Under the pieces are notes generated by a model that was given only the letters and a program-made list of their open reading frames with translations, was not told the origin of the DNA and did no database searches. Source: Prochlorococcus sp. AG-402-I23 (GTDB lineage Bacteria; Cyanobacteriota; Cyanobacteriia; PCC-6307; Cyanobiaceae). Taken from it: DNA of 64,000 bases. The position numbers and the translations under genes are program-made. The stretch lies in contig QCIB01000004.1 in NCBI GenBank assembly GCA_003216915.1, positions 40,052 through 104,051 of the forward strand, written 5' to 3'. Below are positions 19,466 to 29,787 of this stretch, piece after piece (positions within the stretch are counted from its first letter, which is position 1; each line of letters begins with the position of its first letter).

Positions 19466-20407
19466 ATGGTTTCATCCATACCAATACAATCAGAACAACC
19501 TAAGAGGAGGAGTAATGATCCAATTAGTTGGTATTTGCAGAACATCGGTAGAGTCCCTCTTTTAACACCTGCCGAGGAGATCGAATTGGGTAATCAAGTT
19601 CAGAAAATGATGATTCTTACAGAAGATGGAACATTAAGTGAAAAGATTAATGAATTTACAACTCAGCAAAAAAGAACAATAAAAATTGGTCGAAGAGCTA
19701 AAGAAAGGATGATGAAAGCTAATCTAAGATTAGTTGTTAGTGTGGCAAAAAAGTATCAAGGTAAAGGACTAGAACTTCTTGATTTAGTACAAGAAGGTTC
19801 TCTTGGGTTGGAGAGAGCTGTTGAAAAATTTGATCCGACAAGGGGATATAAATTTTCTACTTATGCTTTTTGGTGGATTAGACAGAGTATGACAAGAGCG
19901 ATTGCCTGTCAATCAAGAACGATTCGTTTACCTGTTCATTTAAGTGAAAAGTTAGCTACCATTAGAAAAGTTAGTCGAGATTTGGCTCATAAGCTTGGCG
20001 CTATGCCAAGCAGGATTGAAATAGCAGAGGCGATGGAAATTGATGTAGAAGAATTGGATTCTTTTTTGAGACAAGCCTTATCGACAAGTAGTTTAGATGC
20101 TCCAGTAAATGGTGATGACGGCAGGAGCTTTTTAGGTGATTTGATTGCAGACACTAATAATGAAGAACCTTTAGATCAAGTTGAACAAAAAATGCATCAA
20201 GAGCAACTTGGTAAGTGGTTAAGTCATTTAAGCGAGCAAGAACAACATGTTCTCAAATTAAGGTTTGGACTTGATTCAAATGAGAGGCATACACTTGCTG
20301 AAATTGGAAGATTATTAGAAGTTTCTAGAGAAAGAGTAAGACAAGTTGAACTTAAGGCACTAAGAAAATTAAGAAATTTAACTAGAAAATTACCTAGCAG
20401 TATTTAA
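19466..20407 (+). CDS. RNA polymerase sigma factor, group 2 sigma-70
   Basis: Sigma-70 family factor of 313 residues. It is too short for the primary RpoD because it lacks the long N-terminal and non-conserved regions, and it matches the group 2 factors of cyanobacteria. Region 1.2 is DPISWYLQNIGRVPLLT. Region 2 includes LDLVQEGSLGLERAVEKFD and FSTYAFWWIRQSMTRAI. Region 4 has the helix-turn-helix around TLAEIGRLLEVSRERVRQ. These factors typically adjust transcription to light, nutrient or circadian state; the specific regulon is not visible here. Which SigB/C/D/E type it is cannot be told from one sequence. Confidence 0.93.
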   Translation: MVSSIPIQSEQPKRRSNDPISWYLQNIGRVPLLTPAEEIELGNQVQKMMILTEDGTLSEKINEFTTQQKRTIKIGRRAKERMMKANLRLVVSVAKKYQGKGLELLDLVQEGSLGLERAVEKFDPTRGYKFSTYAFWWIRQSMTRAIACQSRTIRLPVHLSEKLATIRKVSRDLAHKLGAMPSRIEIAEAMEIDVEELDSFLRQALSTSSLDAPVNGDDGRSFLGDLIADTNNEEPLDQVEQKMHQEQLGKWLSHLSEQEQHVLKLRFGLDSNERHTLAEIGRLLEVSRERVRQVELKALRKLRNLTRKLPSSI

Positions 20408-20408
20408 T

Positions 20409-21482
20409 CTAATCTTCTGCCCAAATATATTTAGTTAATTCTTGTGAAGGGGGTTCGGGTGCTTCAATAGCATTTTTAACTGACTCCGATATCTCTGCAT
20501 CAATTTTCTTTTCAATATTTTTTAATTCTTCTTCCGTAGCTAATTTACCGTCAATAATTTCTTTGGCTAACTTCTTAATAGGATCTCTTTTACCCCAAAA
20601 CTCCTTCTCTTTTTCAGATCTTAATTCATCTGGATCTGCAAGAGAATGCCCTCTATATCTATAAGTTAAACATTCTAAAAGTGTGGGGCCTTCTCCTTCT
20701 CTAGCGCGCTCAATTGCTCTTTGTGCTGCTCCTCTTACTGCTAATACATCCATTCCATCAACTTCCTCGCCGTGCATACCAAAAGCAGACGCTTTTCTCC
20801 AGATTTCAGGATTACTAGTAGCCCTATCATGAGCCATACCAATAGCCCATTTATTATTTTCAACAACAAATATTATGGGCAATTTCCATAACTGGGCCAT
20901 ATTTAAACATTCAAAAAACTGCCCATTATTGCAAGTCCCATCCCCAAAGAATGCTGCAGTTACTGCATCACTATTACTATTACCAGCAACTTCCTTTTTG
21001 TATTTACTTGAAAAGGCTGCCCCTAAGGCAACTGGAATTCCCTCTCCAATAAATGCATATCCTCCGAGTAAGTGATGCTCTCGTGAAAATAAGTGCATGG
21101 ATCCACCTCGGCCTTTACTGCAACCAGTAGCTTTGCCAAAAAGTTCACTCATTACCTCAAATGAGGGAACACCCGCACTTAGTGCATGAACATGATCGCG
21201 ATAGGTACTGCAAAACCAATCATGTTTCTTTTTCATGGCGCCAATTACTCCTGTGCTTATAGCCTCTTGACCGTTATATAAATGAACGAAACCAAACATT
21301 TTCCCCCTGTAATACATTTCTGCACACTTATCTTCAAACCTACGCCCAAGCGTCATGTCTTCATAAAGAAATAATCCGGTTTCTCGATTTAATTCGGCTT
21401 TTTTTATGTCTTGAAGATTTGAGATTCTCTCTACGTGTGTTTCCAAGAAAAATACCTTAACGAAGTTTTGATTTGTTAACAT
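20409..21482 (-). CDS. pdhA: Pyruvate dehydrogenase E1 component, alpha subunit
   Basis: Thiamine-diphosphate-dependent decarboxylation of pyruvate in the pyruvate dehydrogenase complex. 357 residues. The TPP motif runs from [13 protein letters not shown] to [10 protein letters not shown]. The conserved [10 protein letters not shown] loop follows. [16 protein letters not shown] and the DPDELR segment also match the family. The E1 beta and E2 genes are not in this window; the E3 gene lpd is at 10.4 kb. It converges with the sigma factor gene with a one-base gap. The start may lie at METHV-like codons about a dozen residues inside. Confidence 0.95.
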   Translation of the reverse strand: MLTNQNFVKVFFLETHVERISNLQDIKKAELNRETGLFLYEDMTLGRRFEDKCAEMYYRGKMFGFVHLYNGQEAISTGVIGAMKKKHDWFCSTYRDHVHALSAGVPSFEVMSELFGKATGCSKGRGGSMHLFSREHHLLGGYAFIGEGIPVALGAAFSSKYKKEVAGNSNSDAVTAAFFGDGTCNNGQFFECLNMAQLWKLPIIFVVENNKWAIGMAHDRATSNPEIWRKASAFGMHGEEVDGMDVLAVRGAAQRAIERAREGEGPTLLECLTYRYRGHSLADPDELRSEKEKEFWGKRDPIKKLAKEIIDGKLATEEELKNIEKKIDAEISESVKNAIEAPEPPSQELTKYIWAED

Positions 21483-21595
21483 TCTAAGCCGTGAAGGGCG
21501 ATTTTCATGATTTTTTTTAATAACTCTGTAAGACCCTGTGAAAAAAATTTTTAACTTGATAAAATTTGTCTAAGAATTTTCAATAGGATATTTGT

Positions 21596-23701
21596 TTGGA
21601 ACTTCCTTTAGACCATTTTCGTTTAATTGGCGTAAGCCCCTCTGCAACTTCTGAGGAAATATTAAGGGCGTTTCAATTGCGGTTAGATAAAACACCCGAT
21701 GAAGGTTTTACTTATGAAGTTTTAACTCAGAGATCTGAGTTGCTTCGCCTAACTGCCGATCTACTTACAGATCCAGAAAGCAGAAGAGAGTACGAAAATT
21801 TTTTATTAAATGGGAAGTCTGGATTGGATTTTTCCTCAAATAGAGAAGTAGCAGGATTAATACTTCTTTGGGAATCGGGTTCAGCAAAGGAAGCTTTTAA
21901 ATTCACGAGAAAAGCATTGCAGCCCCCACAAACTCCAGCTTTAGGAAGTAGTAGAGAAGCTGATTTAACATTATTGGCTGCTTTAACAGCTAGAGATTCT
22001 GCAATTCAAGAACAACAGCTTAGATCCTATTCGAACGCAGCAGACTTTTTACATGAAGGTATACAACTTCTGCAAAGAATGGGAAAGCTTGGAGACATTA
22101 GAAAAGAACTTGAAGAAGATTTGGTTGCTTTGCTTCCTTACAGAATACTAGATCTACTTAGTAGGGATCTAAATGATCAAGAGTCTCATAAAAAAGGCTT
22201 AAGTATGTTGGAAAATTTACTAATCAAAAGAGGTGGTTTGGAAGGTAATAATAAATCTGAATTTAAAAATTATTTAAATCAGCAAGAGTTTGAAGTTTTT
22301 TTTCGACAAATTAAGCCATTTTTGACAGTGCAAGAACAGATTGATTTGTTTCTTGAATTACAAAAAAGAGGATCATTAGAAGCAGGATTTTTAGCATTTC
22401 TATCCTTAACAGCTATTGGTTTCTCTAGAAGAAAGCCGGAAAAATTATTTGAAGCGAGGAGAATTTTAAAGAAACTAAATTTATCTGGTCTTGATTCAAT
22501 GCCTCTAATTGGTTGTTTAGATTTGCTTTTAGCTGATATTGACCAGGCTTCTGGAAGGTTTTCAAGTAGTTCTGATGAAAACTTACGAGATTGGCTTAAT
22601 AATTATCCTGGAAATAAGTTAGAAGCGATATGTATTTTCTGCAAAAATTGGTTAGAGAATGATGTTTTAGTTGGATATAGAGACATTGACTCAAAAGAGG
22701 TGGATTTAGATTCTTGGTTTGAAGATAGGGAAATTCAAGAATTTATAGAAAAATTAGAAAAGAAATCAAATAAAATTGTAAGTAGGTCAAACCTTCAGAA
22801 CCTACAGATTGAGAAGGAATCCTCCACAAAAGCGACTGAAAATTTTGATAATATATTGGACAATATTGATGAAAGGAGCTTACCTTGGCCTGGTGGTATA
22901 AAACAAGATTATAAAAAGGTTGAGATTAAAGAAAACGAATTCAATGAGGAATACTTTAAGAAAAAACCAATAGAGTTTTATAATTTTTTAATTGAAAAAA
23001 TTGCTGAATTAAAGTTTATTTTTGGGGAATTCTTGAAGGATAAAGAGATTATTAATCGGTCACCTTATTTAATTTATATTTATGCGTTTTTGATCTTATT
23101 TGCATTTGGTATTGGTATTGGATTTTTAAGAAATAATTTAAAAAAATCAATTCAGGAGGAAGCTATTGCTGAAAAACCTTTAATTGCCATTGATAAAAAT
23201 CAAAATAGTAGTGAGAAAGATATTATTCAGGAAATAAAAAAAAATCCTTCAAGCAAATTGAATTCTATTCCTGAGAAATCTACTTCAATTATTTCCTATG
23301 AATTCAAAGAACTTAATTCCCCTTTACCTTCTTTGGAAGATATTAGAAATTTAATTAATGGATGGCTTCTTAGTAAAAGTAATTACTTGGCGGGAAAGAG
23401 TGAAATTAATCTTTCTAAGATTGTTAGTAAAGGTCTAATTAATCGAACAATCGAAGAAAGACAGAACGATATCAAGAAGGGAATTTATAAAGAAATTAAT
23501 TCCCAAATACGTAAGATTGATTTGGAATCGCAAACTTCATCTCGGATAGTTGTTTTAGTTGAATTAAATTATCTAGAGAGAATAGTAAAGAATTCTGGGG
23601 AATTTGTTAATGAAACATCATTGACTCCCCTCAAAGTTAGATATATTTTCGGTTTTTCAAATAAATCATGGAAATTGGTTGATTTCGTGAGCGGCTTGTA
23701 A
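21596..23701 (+). CDS. ftn2: Cell division protein Ftn2/ZipN (ARC6-like)
   Basis: Cyanobacterial division factor that anchors FtsZ to the membrane; the plant homologue is ARC6. 701 residues with a TTG start. A degenerate J-domain-like N-terminus is visible (DHFRLIGVSPSATSEEILRAF, LTDPESRREYENFL). A long helical region follows, then one transmembrane segment at about residues 488-510 (PYLIYIYAFLILFAFGIGIG). The C-terminal ~120 residues form the conserved periplasmic DUF4101-type domain (LINGWLLSKSNYLAG, VRYIFGFSNKSWKLVDF). It sits upstream of ffh. Confidence 0.92.
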   Translation: MELPLDHFRLIGVSPSATSEEILRAFQLRLDKTPDEGFTYEVLTQRSELLRLTADLLTDPESRREYENFLLNGKSGLDFSSNREVAGLILLWESGSAKEAFKFTRKALQPPQTPALGSSREADLTLLAALTARDSAIQEQQLRSYSNAADFLHEGIQLLQRMGKLGDIRKELEEDLVALLPYRILDLLSRDLNDQESHKKGLSMLENLLIKRGGLEGNNKSEFKNYLNQQEFEVFFRQIKPFLTVQEQIDLFLELQKRGSLEAGFLAFLSLTAIGFSRRKPEKLFEARRILKKLNLSGLDSMPLIGCLDLLLADIDQASGRFSSSSDENLRDWLNNYPGNKLEAICIFCKNWLENDVLVGYRDIDSKEVDLDSWFEDREIQEFIEKLEKKSNKIVSRSNLQNLQIEKESSTKATENFDNILDNIDERSLPWPGGIKQDYKKVEIKENEFNEEYFKKKPIEFYNFLIEKIAELKFIFGEFLKDKEIINRSPYLIYIYAFLILFAFGIGIGFLRNNLKKSIQEEAIAEKPLIAIDKNQNSSEKDIIQEIKKNPSSKLNSIPEKSTSIISYEFKELNSPLPSLEDIRNLINGWLLSKSNYLAGKSEINLSKIVSKGLINRTIEERQNDIKKGIYKEINSQIRKIDLESQTSSRIVVLVELNYLERIVKNSGEFVNETSLTPLKVRYIFGFSNKSWKLVDFVSGL

Positions 23702-23748
23702 TTACAAACTTTAAGATCATCTATAATATTAAAAATTACTTTTGAATA

Positions 23749-25182
23749 ATGTTTGATGAACTCTCGTCACGCTTTGAAGACGCAGTAAAGGGTTTAAGAG
23801 GCGAAGCAAAAATTAGTGAAAATAACATTAACGATGCCTTGAAGGAGGTAAAAAGAGCTCTCCTTGATGCAGATGTTAGCTTGTCTGTAGTAAAAGAGTT
23901 TATATCAGATGTAAAAGATAAAGCTATTGGAGAAGAAGTAGTTAGGGGTGTAAACCCAGGTCAAAAATTTATAGAAGTTGTAAATAAAGAACTGATTAAC
24001 ATTATGGGGAATGAAAATTCTCCATTAATAGAGAATCAAGATAGACCCACTGTCATTTTAATGGCTGGACTGCAGGGTGCTGGTAAAACAACAGCAACAG
24101 GAAAATTAGGTCTTTTTCTGAAGGAAAAAGAAAAAAAAGTTCTTTTGGTGGCTGCAGATATTTATCGACCTGCAGCCGTAGAGCAACTTAAAACATTAGG
24201 AAGTCAATATGACTTGGAAGTTTTTTCAGCTATAGAAAAAAATAGCAAACCAGAAGAGATAACAAAGGACGCATTGAATTTTGCTAGTGAAAATAATTTT
24301 AACTCGATCATTATTGACACTGCAGGAAGATTACAAATTGATGATTCAATGATGAGTGAAATGGTTCGAATAAAAGAAATTTCTAAACCTGATGAAGTTT
24401 TGCTTGTTGTTGATTCTATGATTGGGCAAGAAGCTGCTGACTTGACAAAGTCATTTCATGAAAAAGTAGGAATTTCAGGAGCGATATTAACTAAGTTGGA
24501 TGGAGACTCAAGAGGTGGAGCTGCTTTATCAATAAGAAAAATAAGTGGTAAACCAATCAAATTTATAGGTGTAGGTGAAAAAATAGAGGCATTGCAACCA
24601 TTTCATCCAGAGAGAATGGCTAGCAGAATTTTAGGCATGGGTGATGTATTGACCCTTGTTGAAAAAGCCCAAAAAGAAGTTGAACTTGCTGACGCGGAAG
24701 CAATGCAAAAGAAACTTCAAGAAGCGACTTTTGATTTTAATGATTTTGTAAAGCAAATGAGATTAATTAAAAGGATGGGATCACTTGGAGGATTGATTAA
24801 ATTGATTCCTGGAATGAATAAAATCGATGATGGGATGATAAAAGATGGAGAAGATCAACTTAAGAAAATAGAATCTATGATCTCTTCAATGACTCTTGAA
24901 GAGAAACAAAAACCCGAAGTTCTTGCCGCTCAGCCCTCAAGAAGACAAAGAATCGCTAAGGGTAGCGGTTATGAAGCAAAAGATGTAGATAAAGTATTAG
25001 CTGATTTTCAAAGAATGAGAGGTTTTATGAAACAAATGTCTAATGGAGGAATGCCAGGAATGGGAGGAATGCCAGGAATGGGAGGAATGCCAGGAATGGG
25101 AGGAATGCCAGGAATGAGTGGTAATAAACCAATAAAAAAACAAAAAAATAATAAGAAGAAAAAAGGGTTTGCTGATTTATAA
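23749..25182 (+). CDS. ffh: Signal recognition particle protein Ffh
   Basis: GTPase of the signal recognition particle that targets nascent membrane proteins. 477 residues. The N domain is followed by the G domain with GLQGAGKTTATGKLG near residue 107, VDTAGRLQID-type DTAGRLQID and TKLDGDSRGGAAL. The methionine-rich M domain is next. The C-terminus carries four tandem copies of a GGMPGM-type hexapeptide encoded by an exact 18-base repeat, followed by a lysine-rich tail. The SRP RNA gene was not found in the window. Confidence 0.96.
   Translation: MFDELSSRFEDAVKGLRGEAKISENNINDALKEVKRALLDADVSLSVVKEFISDVKDKAIGEEVVRGVNPGQKFIEVVNKELINIMGNENSPLIENQDRPTVILMAGLQGAGKTTATGKLGLFLKEKEKKVLLVAADIYRPAAVEQLKTLGSQYDLEVFSAIEKNSKPEEITKDALNFASENNFNSIIIDTAGRLQIDDSMMSEMVRIKEISKPDEVLLVVDSMIGQEAADLTKSFHEKVGISGAILTKLDGDSRGGAALSIRKISGKPIKFIGVGEKIEALQPFHPERMASRILGMGDVLTLVEKAQKEVELADAEAMQKKLQEATFDFNDFVKQMRLIKRMGSLGGLIKLIPGMNKIDDGMIKDGEDQLKKIESMISSMTLEEKQKPEVLAAQPSRRQRIAKGSGYEAKDVDKVLADFQRMRGFMKQMSNGGMPGMGGMPGMGGMPGMGGMPGMSGNKPIKKQKNNKKKKGFADL
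25045..25116 (+). repeat. Four exact 18-bp tandem repeats inside ffh
   Basis: The 72 bases consist of four perfect copies of GGAGGAATGCCAGGAATG, encoding the Gly-Met-Pro-Gly-Met repeat in the M-domain tail of Ffh. Copy number changes here would keep the frame because the unit is a multiple of three, so the tract is a candidate for length variation between strains. Confidence 0.95.
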
Positions 25183-25235
25183 GTTCTAAATTTTTCCCTT
25201 TGAGTGATATTATTATTAAAACGGATTAATTTAAA

Positions 25236-25607
25236 ATGATTAAATTGCGCCTTAAGCGCTTTGGAAAGAAAAAAGAGGCAAGTTTCAGAATTGTTGCATG
25301 CAATAGTACTTCCAGAAGAGATGGTAGACCTCTACAAGAACTAGGTTTTTATAATCCAAGAACTAAGGAAACCAGGCTTGACACAGAAGCTTTAAGAACA
25401 AGACTTAATCAGGGTGCTCAGCCAACTGATGTTGTGAGAACTTTATTAGAAAAGGGAGGGTTATTAGAAAAAACAGAAAGACCCTCTATCGCAATTGGTA
25501 AATCAAAGTTAGAGAAAGAAAAATTAGCTAAGGCTAAAATTAAAATAAAAGAAGAAGAAAATGATAGTAGCAAAGCTGAAAGCGAGAGTAATGAAGCTGA
25601 AAGCTAG
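25236..25607 (+). CDS. rpsP: 30S ribosomal protein S16
   Basis: Small-subunit ribosomal protein. 123 residues, longer than the ~82 of E. coli because of a lysine- and glutamate-rich C-terminal tail. The N-terminal region is diagnostic: [20 protein letters not shown], then [14 protein letters not shown]. It lies 53 bases after ffh and 36 bases before phoH on the same strand. Confidence 0.97.
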   Translation: MIKLRLKRFGKKKEASFRIVACNSTSRRDGRPLQELGFYNPRTKETRLDTEALRTRLNQGAQPTDVVRTLLEKGGLLEKTERPSIAIGKSKLEKEKLAKAKIKIKEEENDSSKAESESNEAES

Positions 25608-25643
25608 TGATTTGATACAATTTCATCCTTATTCAATAACTAT

Positions 25644-26600
25644 ATGAAGGAAGTTTCCAAAACTGGTCACTTCACAATAGATTTGCCAAGCTCTGATGCC
25701 GCTACAGCATTATCTGGACCTGGTAATTCTTTTTTAAAAAAATTTGAGTCTCTTACAGGAGTTTCTTTAACTATAAGAGGCTTACAACTTGAGATGAACG
25801 GTGTCATATCTAAAATTGAGAGAGCCTCAGCATTAGTAGAACTAACAAGACCAATTTGGGAACAAGGGTTAGAAGTCCCAGAGGTAGATCTTAAAGCAGC
25901 TTTAAGTTCTTTAAATATGGGAGAATCGTCTTCACATGCTGAACTTGGAAAAAAAATTCTTGCGCGTTCCAAAGAAGGAAGATATTTAAGACCAAGAACT
26001 ATAAGGCAAAAAGAATATGTTGAATCAATTGAAAACTTTGATCTTACGTTCGCAATTGGCCCAGCTGGAACTGGTAAGACATTTTTAGCAACTGTTTGCG
26101 CGGCAAGACTATTGAATGAGAAAAAAATTGAAAAAATTATTTTAACCAGACCAGCGGTAGAAGCTGGAGAAAGTTTAGGATTTCTGCCTGGTGATTTGCA
26201 ACAAAAAGTAGATCCATATTTGAGACCCCTATTTGATTCTTTACACAGTATTTTCGGGTTTGATAGAACGAATTCGTTAATCGATAAAGGAATTATTGAA
26301 GTTGCTCCTCTAGCATTTATGAGAGGAAGAACCTTAGACAATTCTTTGATTATCTTGGATGAAGCACAAAACACAACTTGCTCTCAAATGAGAATGTTTT
26401 TAACCAGATTAGGAGATAGATCTAAAATGGTAGTTAACGGCGATATTACGCAAATTGATTTAGAAAAAGATCAGGAAAGCGGCCTTATCGAAGCATCGAG
26501 AATTTTCTCTGAAACTCAAGGTATTAAATTTTGTTATCTAAATGTTCAAGATGTAGTTCGTCACCCTTTAGTTCAGAAAATTATCGAGGCTTATCAATAA
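25644..26600 (+). CDS. phoH: PhoH-family protein
   Basis: Cytoplasmic ATPase of the PhoH-like family, associated with phosphate stress and RNA metabolism in different bacteria; the biochemical role is not settled. 318 residues. The Walker A motif is AIGPAGTGKTFLA around residue 138, and Walker B is LIILDEAQNTT. Family motifs RPAVEAGESLGFLPGDL and VNGDITQIDL are present. The N-terminal segment resembles the KH-like RNA-binding part of PhoH1-type proteins. It follows rpsP in the same orientation. Confidence 0.94.
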   Translation: MKEVSKTGHFTIDLPSSDAATALSGPGNSFLKKFESLTGVSLTIRGLQLEMNGVISKIERASALVELTRPIWEQGLEVPEVDLKAALSSLNMGESSSHAELGKKILARSKEGRYLRPRTIRQKEYVESIENFDLTFAIGPAGTGKTFLATVCAARLLNEKKIEKIILTRPAVEAGESLGFLPGDLQQKVDPYLRPLFDSLHSIFGFDRTNSLIDKGIIEVAPLAFMRGRTLDNSLIILDEAQNTTCSQMRMFLTRLGDRSKMVVNGDITQIDLEKDQESGLIEASRIFSETQGIKFCYLNVQDVVRHPLVQKIIEAYQ

Positions 26601-26674
26601 TTTTATTGCTCTGGTGATCCGTACCCTGAAATTTTAAAAATCAAGTAGAATATAAGCATATTTATTTTATAAAA

Positions 26675-27412
26675 ATGCCAGCAAGTAGTAATTTTAATCA
26701 AGCTATTCGTGATGCACAAACAAGTTCAATTGTTGGACCTAATGTTGTTCAAAAAGCTTTACCTTATGTAGGTGGAGGAATGGTTCTAACTTCTTTAGGC
26801 GTTTTGGCAGGTGTCTCACTAATAGCAACAAATCCTGGACTTTTCCAGCCTCTCTCAATAGTTGCTTTAATTGCAGAATTGATATTGTTTTTTATAGCCA
26901 CAAGCGCTGCAAATAATGCAAATAATGCAAAAGCCTTGCCTTTATTAACGGCATTTAGTTTGCTAACCGGATTCACATTAAGTGGAATAGTTGCTTTAGC
27001 TATAGGAACAATTGGTATTGGTTCGGTCGGAACAGCTGCTTTGGCTACAGGTATAACTTTCGTTATTGCCTCTTACACTGGCCAAAGAATGAGCGATAGT
27101 GTTGGTCAAGCTCTAAGTGGGGTAGTTGGCCTTGGGTTGATTGGACTGCTTATAGCAATGTTTGTCCAATTAATTGGAGGATTCTTTGCTCCAGGAATTT
27201 TTGGAGGTTCAGGACTTGAATTGATAATTGCGGGATTTGGGACTGTCTTATTTGTTGCAATGTCTTTCGTGGATTTCTACACAATGCCAAGAAGATATAA
27301 TGATGATCAATACCTTGCGGGAGCTTTAGGTATGTATTTAACTTATATAAATCTATTTGTTTTTATATTGCGATTAATGATTGCACTCCAAGGTGGTGGA
27401 AGAAGAGATTAA
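26675..27412 (+). CDS. Bax inhibitor-1/YccA-family membrane protein
   Basis: Integral membrane protein with about seven hydrophobic segments in 245 residues. The C-terminal pattern FVDFYTMPRRYNDDQYLAGALGM-type region (split here at position about 205) with TYINLFVFILRLM is that of the BI-1/YccA family. In E. coli the relative YccA modulates FtsH; the role here is unknown. It is followed by a strong terminator at 27436-27463. Confidence 0.88.
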   Translation: MPASSNFNQAIRDAQTSSIVGPNVVQKALPYVGGGMVLTSLGVLAGVSLIATNPGLFQPLSIVALIAELILFFIATSAANNANNAKALPLLTAFSLLTGFTLSGIVALAIGTIGIGSVGTAALATGITFVIASYTGQRMSDSVGQALSGVVGLGLIGLLIAMFVQLIGGFFAPGIFGGSGLELIIAGFGTVLFVAMSFVDFYTMPRRYNDDQYLAGALGMYLTYINLFVFILRLMIALQGGGRRD

Positions 27413-27435
27413 ATAAATATCTAAATAACTAACCC

Positions 27436-27463
27436 AAAGCGTAGATTTTTTCTACGCTTTTTT
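27436..27463 (+). terminator. Rho-independent terminator
   Basis: The sequence AAAGCGTAGA, a five-T loop and TCTACGCTTT form a 10-bp perfect stem followed directly by a run of T. It ends the BI-1-family gene. The stop of the convergent 175-residue gene lies at 27462-27464 inside the T tract, so the same stem may also serve the minus strand. Confidence 0.9.
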
Positions 27464-27989
27464 ATTGAGCGATATCAAGAATTTGTTTCTTTATAAATTC
27501 CTTTTGGTCTGAGTCATATTTTACTGAATTATCAAAACCATTTCCCATATTATCTAGGTTTCTAAGGACTTGATTGACAGATTTTGTAACTGACTTTGTT
27601 TCTAGCAGTCTCAAAATAGCTTTACATCTATCTGAAATATTTTCTGATGTTATCTCATATTCATGATTATTATCTCTTCGATGAATAATAATTTGAGCGG
27701 AACTCATTATTAAATTTTTTACTACTATTTCAGCTATAGCATCTGCACCTTCGTTCAGTTTGTAAATTAGTGAAAAAGGAAGTTTATCTAACAAGAAACA
27801 ATCCTTATCTGATAAAGCGTACGCAAAAAATCCTCTGAGTCCATTTTTTGTTTTAGTTAACTCTGCAATTCTATCTGCCAAAACCTCATCGCTGAGTAAA
27901 TCTTCATCCCACTCTTTACACCATTTTGCGGATATGTTTATTGCTTGCGTAAACGACGCTTCTTTTAGATTTATGGTTTTTTTTTTCAT
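27462..27989 (-). CDS. Conserved cyanobacterial hypothetical protein, 175 residues
   Basis: I do not recognise the family. The product is soluble, with no signal peptide or membrane segment, and is lysine/glutamate-rich with helical character. Tracts such as ADRIAELTKTKNGLRGFFAYAL, read in parts, and LPFSLIYKLNEGADAIAEIVVKNL look like a packed alpha-helical domain. It diverges from era with a 38-base gap and converges on the BI-1 gene. Codon use looks like the neighbours, so it is probably a conserved lineage gene rather than a recent arrival. Confidence 0.8.
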   Translation of the reverse strand: MKKKTINLKEASFTQAINISAKWCKEWDEDLLSDEVLADRIAELTKTKNGLRGFFAYALSDKDCFLLDKLPFSLIYKLNEGADAIAEIVVKNLIMSSAQIIIHRRDNNHEYEITSENISDRCKAILRLLETKSVTKSVNQVLRNLDNMGNGFDNSVKYDSDQKEFIKKQILDIAQ

Positions 27990-28027
27990 TTTTGATCAGA
28001 ATTTTATTATTGATGCATTAAAAGTCT

Positions 28028-28939
28028 TTGACCAATTATAGATCTGGGTTTGTAACTTTACTAGGAAGGCCAAATGTGGGTAAATCTACTTTAATAAATA
28101 AATTGATTGGAAAAAAAATAACAATTACTTCTCCAAAAGCGCAAACTACTAGAAATAAACTAAAAGGAATACTTACTACAAAAAATGGGCAAATAATTTT
28201 TGTCGATACTCCAGGTGTTCATAAACCTCATCATCGTCTTGGAGAGATATTAGTAAAAAACGCAAAATCTGCAATTAATGGAGTTGACATAGTAATTTTT
28301 GTAATTGATTCAAGTGAAGAACCTGGTAGAGGTGATGAATATATATTGAACTTTTTAATCGCAAATAAAACTGAGTTTATTGTTGCATTAAATAAGTGGG
28401 ATTTGGTTAATAAAGAATTTAGGAATTTACGATTAGATCAATATAGAAGATTTTTTGGAATTAATAGAAATTTTCAAATTGTAAGTGCTTCTCAAGGAGA
28501 AGGATGTTCTGAACTAGTCGATATGGCACTTGATTTTCTTCCTGAGGGACCAAAACTTTATGGCAAAGATACGATATGCGACCAACCATTGGATAATTTA
28601 TTATCTGATTTAGTAAGAGAGCAGGTATTAATAAATACAAGAGAAGAAGTACCTCATAGTGTTGCAGTAAAGATAGAAAAGATAGAGGAAATGAAAAGAA
28701 AAAACGGCAAAAGTTTTACAGCTATTTTGGCTACGATTATTGTTGAAAGATCAACTCAAAAAGGCATTCTGATTGGAAAGAAAGGTTCAATGTTAAAAAT
28801 TATTGGTCAGTCAGCAAGATCAAATATGTCAAAATTGATTAATGGTCCAGTTCACCTAGAGTTGTTTGTGAAAGTTGTTCCAAATTGGAGAAAAAAAGAA
28901 TCAAGGCTAATTGAGTTTGGTTATGAGGAAGACTTCTAG
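28028..28939 (+). CDS. era: GTPase Era
   Basis: Ras-like GTPase that binds 16S rRNA and supports 30S assembly. 303 residues with a TTG start. G1 is GRPNVGKSTLINKL, the effector loop includes TSPKAQTTRNK, G3 is DTPGVHKP and G4 is NKWD. The C-terminal KH domain contains GILIGKKGSMLKIIG. The stop codon directly abuts the trmD ATG, implying coupled expression. Confidence 0.96.
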   Translation: MTNYRSGFVTLLGRPNVGKSTLINKLIGKKITITSPKAQTTRNKLKGILTTKNGQIIFVDTPGVHKPHHRLGEILVKNAKSAINGVDIVIFVIDSSEEPGRGDEYILNFLIANKTEFIVALNKWDLVNKEFRNLRLDQYRRFFGINRNFQIVSASQGEGCSELVDMALDFLPEGPKLYGKDTICDQPLDNLLSDLVREQVLINTREEVPHSVAVKIEKIEEMKRKNGKSFTAILATIIVERSTQKGILIGKKGSMLKIIGQSARSNMSKLINGPVHLELFVKVVPNWRKKESRLIEFGYEEDF

Positions 28940-29677
28940 ATGAGCTGTTTTAATTTTGATGTAATTACATTGTTTCCAAAAGCTTTTGAATTGATAAATA
29001 ATTTAGGAGTTATAACAAGAGCTCTAGATAAGAATTTGATCGGTCTAAACTTACATGATTTAAGAGAATACGGAGAAGGTTCTTACAGACAAGTAGACGA
29101 TAAGCCTTATGGAGGAGGAGCAGGAATGGTCTTAAAACCTGAACCTATTTATAAGGCGTATGAATCAATTGATAAATCTCCTAAAAGCAAAACTTTGTTA
29201 TTGACACCACAGGGTAGAGTCCTTAAACAAAAAGATTTTCTGAGATGGTCTTGTTTAGATCAAATTATACTTATTTGTGGTCAATATGAAGGTTTTGATG
29301 AAAGAGTAAGATGTTTAGCTGATGAAGAAATCTCTTTAGGAGATTATGTACTTTCAGGAGGTGAAATACCTGCAATAACGATAATAAATGGGTTAACTAG
29401 ATTATTACCCGGAACTCTTGGGGATCCAGATTCCTTGATAAATGAGAGTCACAATTCATCTTTACTTGAATATCCTCAGTACACTAGACCTCAAATATTT
29501 AGAGATATGAAAGTTCCTGATGTTCTTACTAATGGTAATCACAAAGAAATTGAACTTTGGAGGGGAGAACAGATGTTAAAAAGAACATTTAAAAGAAGAA
29601 AAGATCTAATTAAAAGTGAATTTTGTGATTTATTAATCAATGAATATGAAGAAGATGATTGGCTTTGGGATATGTGA
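28940..29677 (+). CDS. trmD: tRNA (guanine37-N1)-methyltransferase TrmD
   Basis: Methylates G37 of tRNAs to prevent frameshifting. 245 residues. The knotted AdoMet site shows [14 protein letters not shown] and [14 protein letters not shown]. The substrate region [14 protein letters not shown] and the C-terminal [14 protein letters not shown] also match. Its ATG follows the era stop without a gap. It is the last core gene before the polysaccharide island. Confidence 0.97.
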   Translation: MSCFNFDVITLFPKAFELINNLGVITRALDKNLIGLNLHDLREYGEGSYRQVDDKPYGGGAGMVLKPEPIYKAYESIDKSPKSKTLLLTPQGRVLKQKDFLRWSCLDQIILICGQYEGFDERVRCLADEEISLGDYVLSGGEIPAITIINGLTRLLPGTLGDPDSLINESHNSSLLEYPQYTRPQIFRDMKVPDVLTNGNHKEIELWRGEQMLKRTFKRRKDLIKSEFCDLLINEYEEDDWLWDM

Positions 29678-29787
29678 GAAAAATTACTTAACATACAAAA
29701 AAAACATAATTTAAAAAATAATTATCTCTAAATATTAATTTTCTATTTTTCTAGATTAATAGTAAGATAAATAAAACTTTTGATTTT

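Noticed and set aside
25667..26374. Long open frame of 235 codons opposite phoH
   Set aside because: It is antisense to a clearly conserved PhoH gene, serine- and proline-rich without motifs, and typical of a codon-bias shadow.
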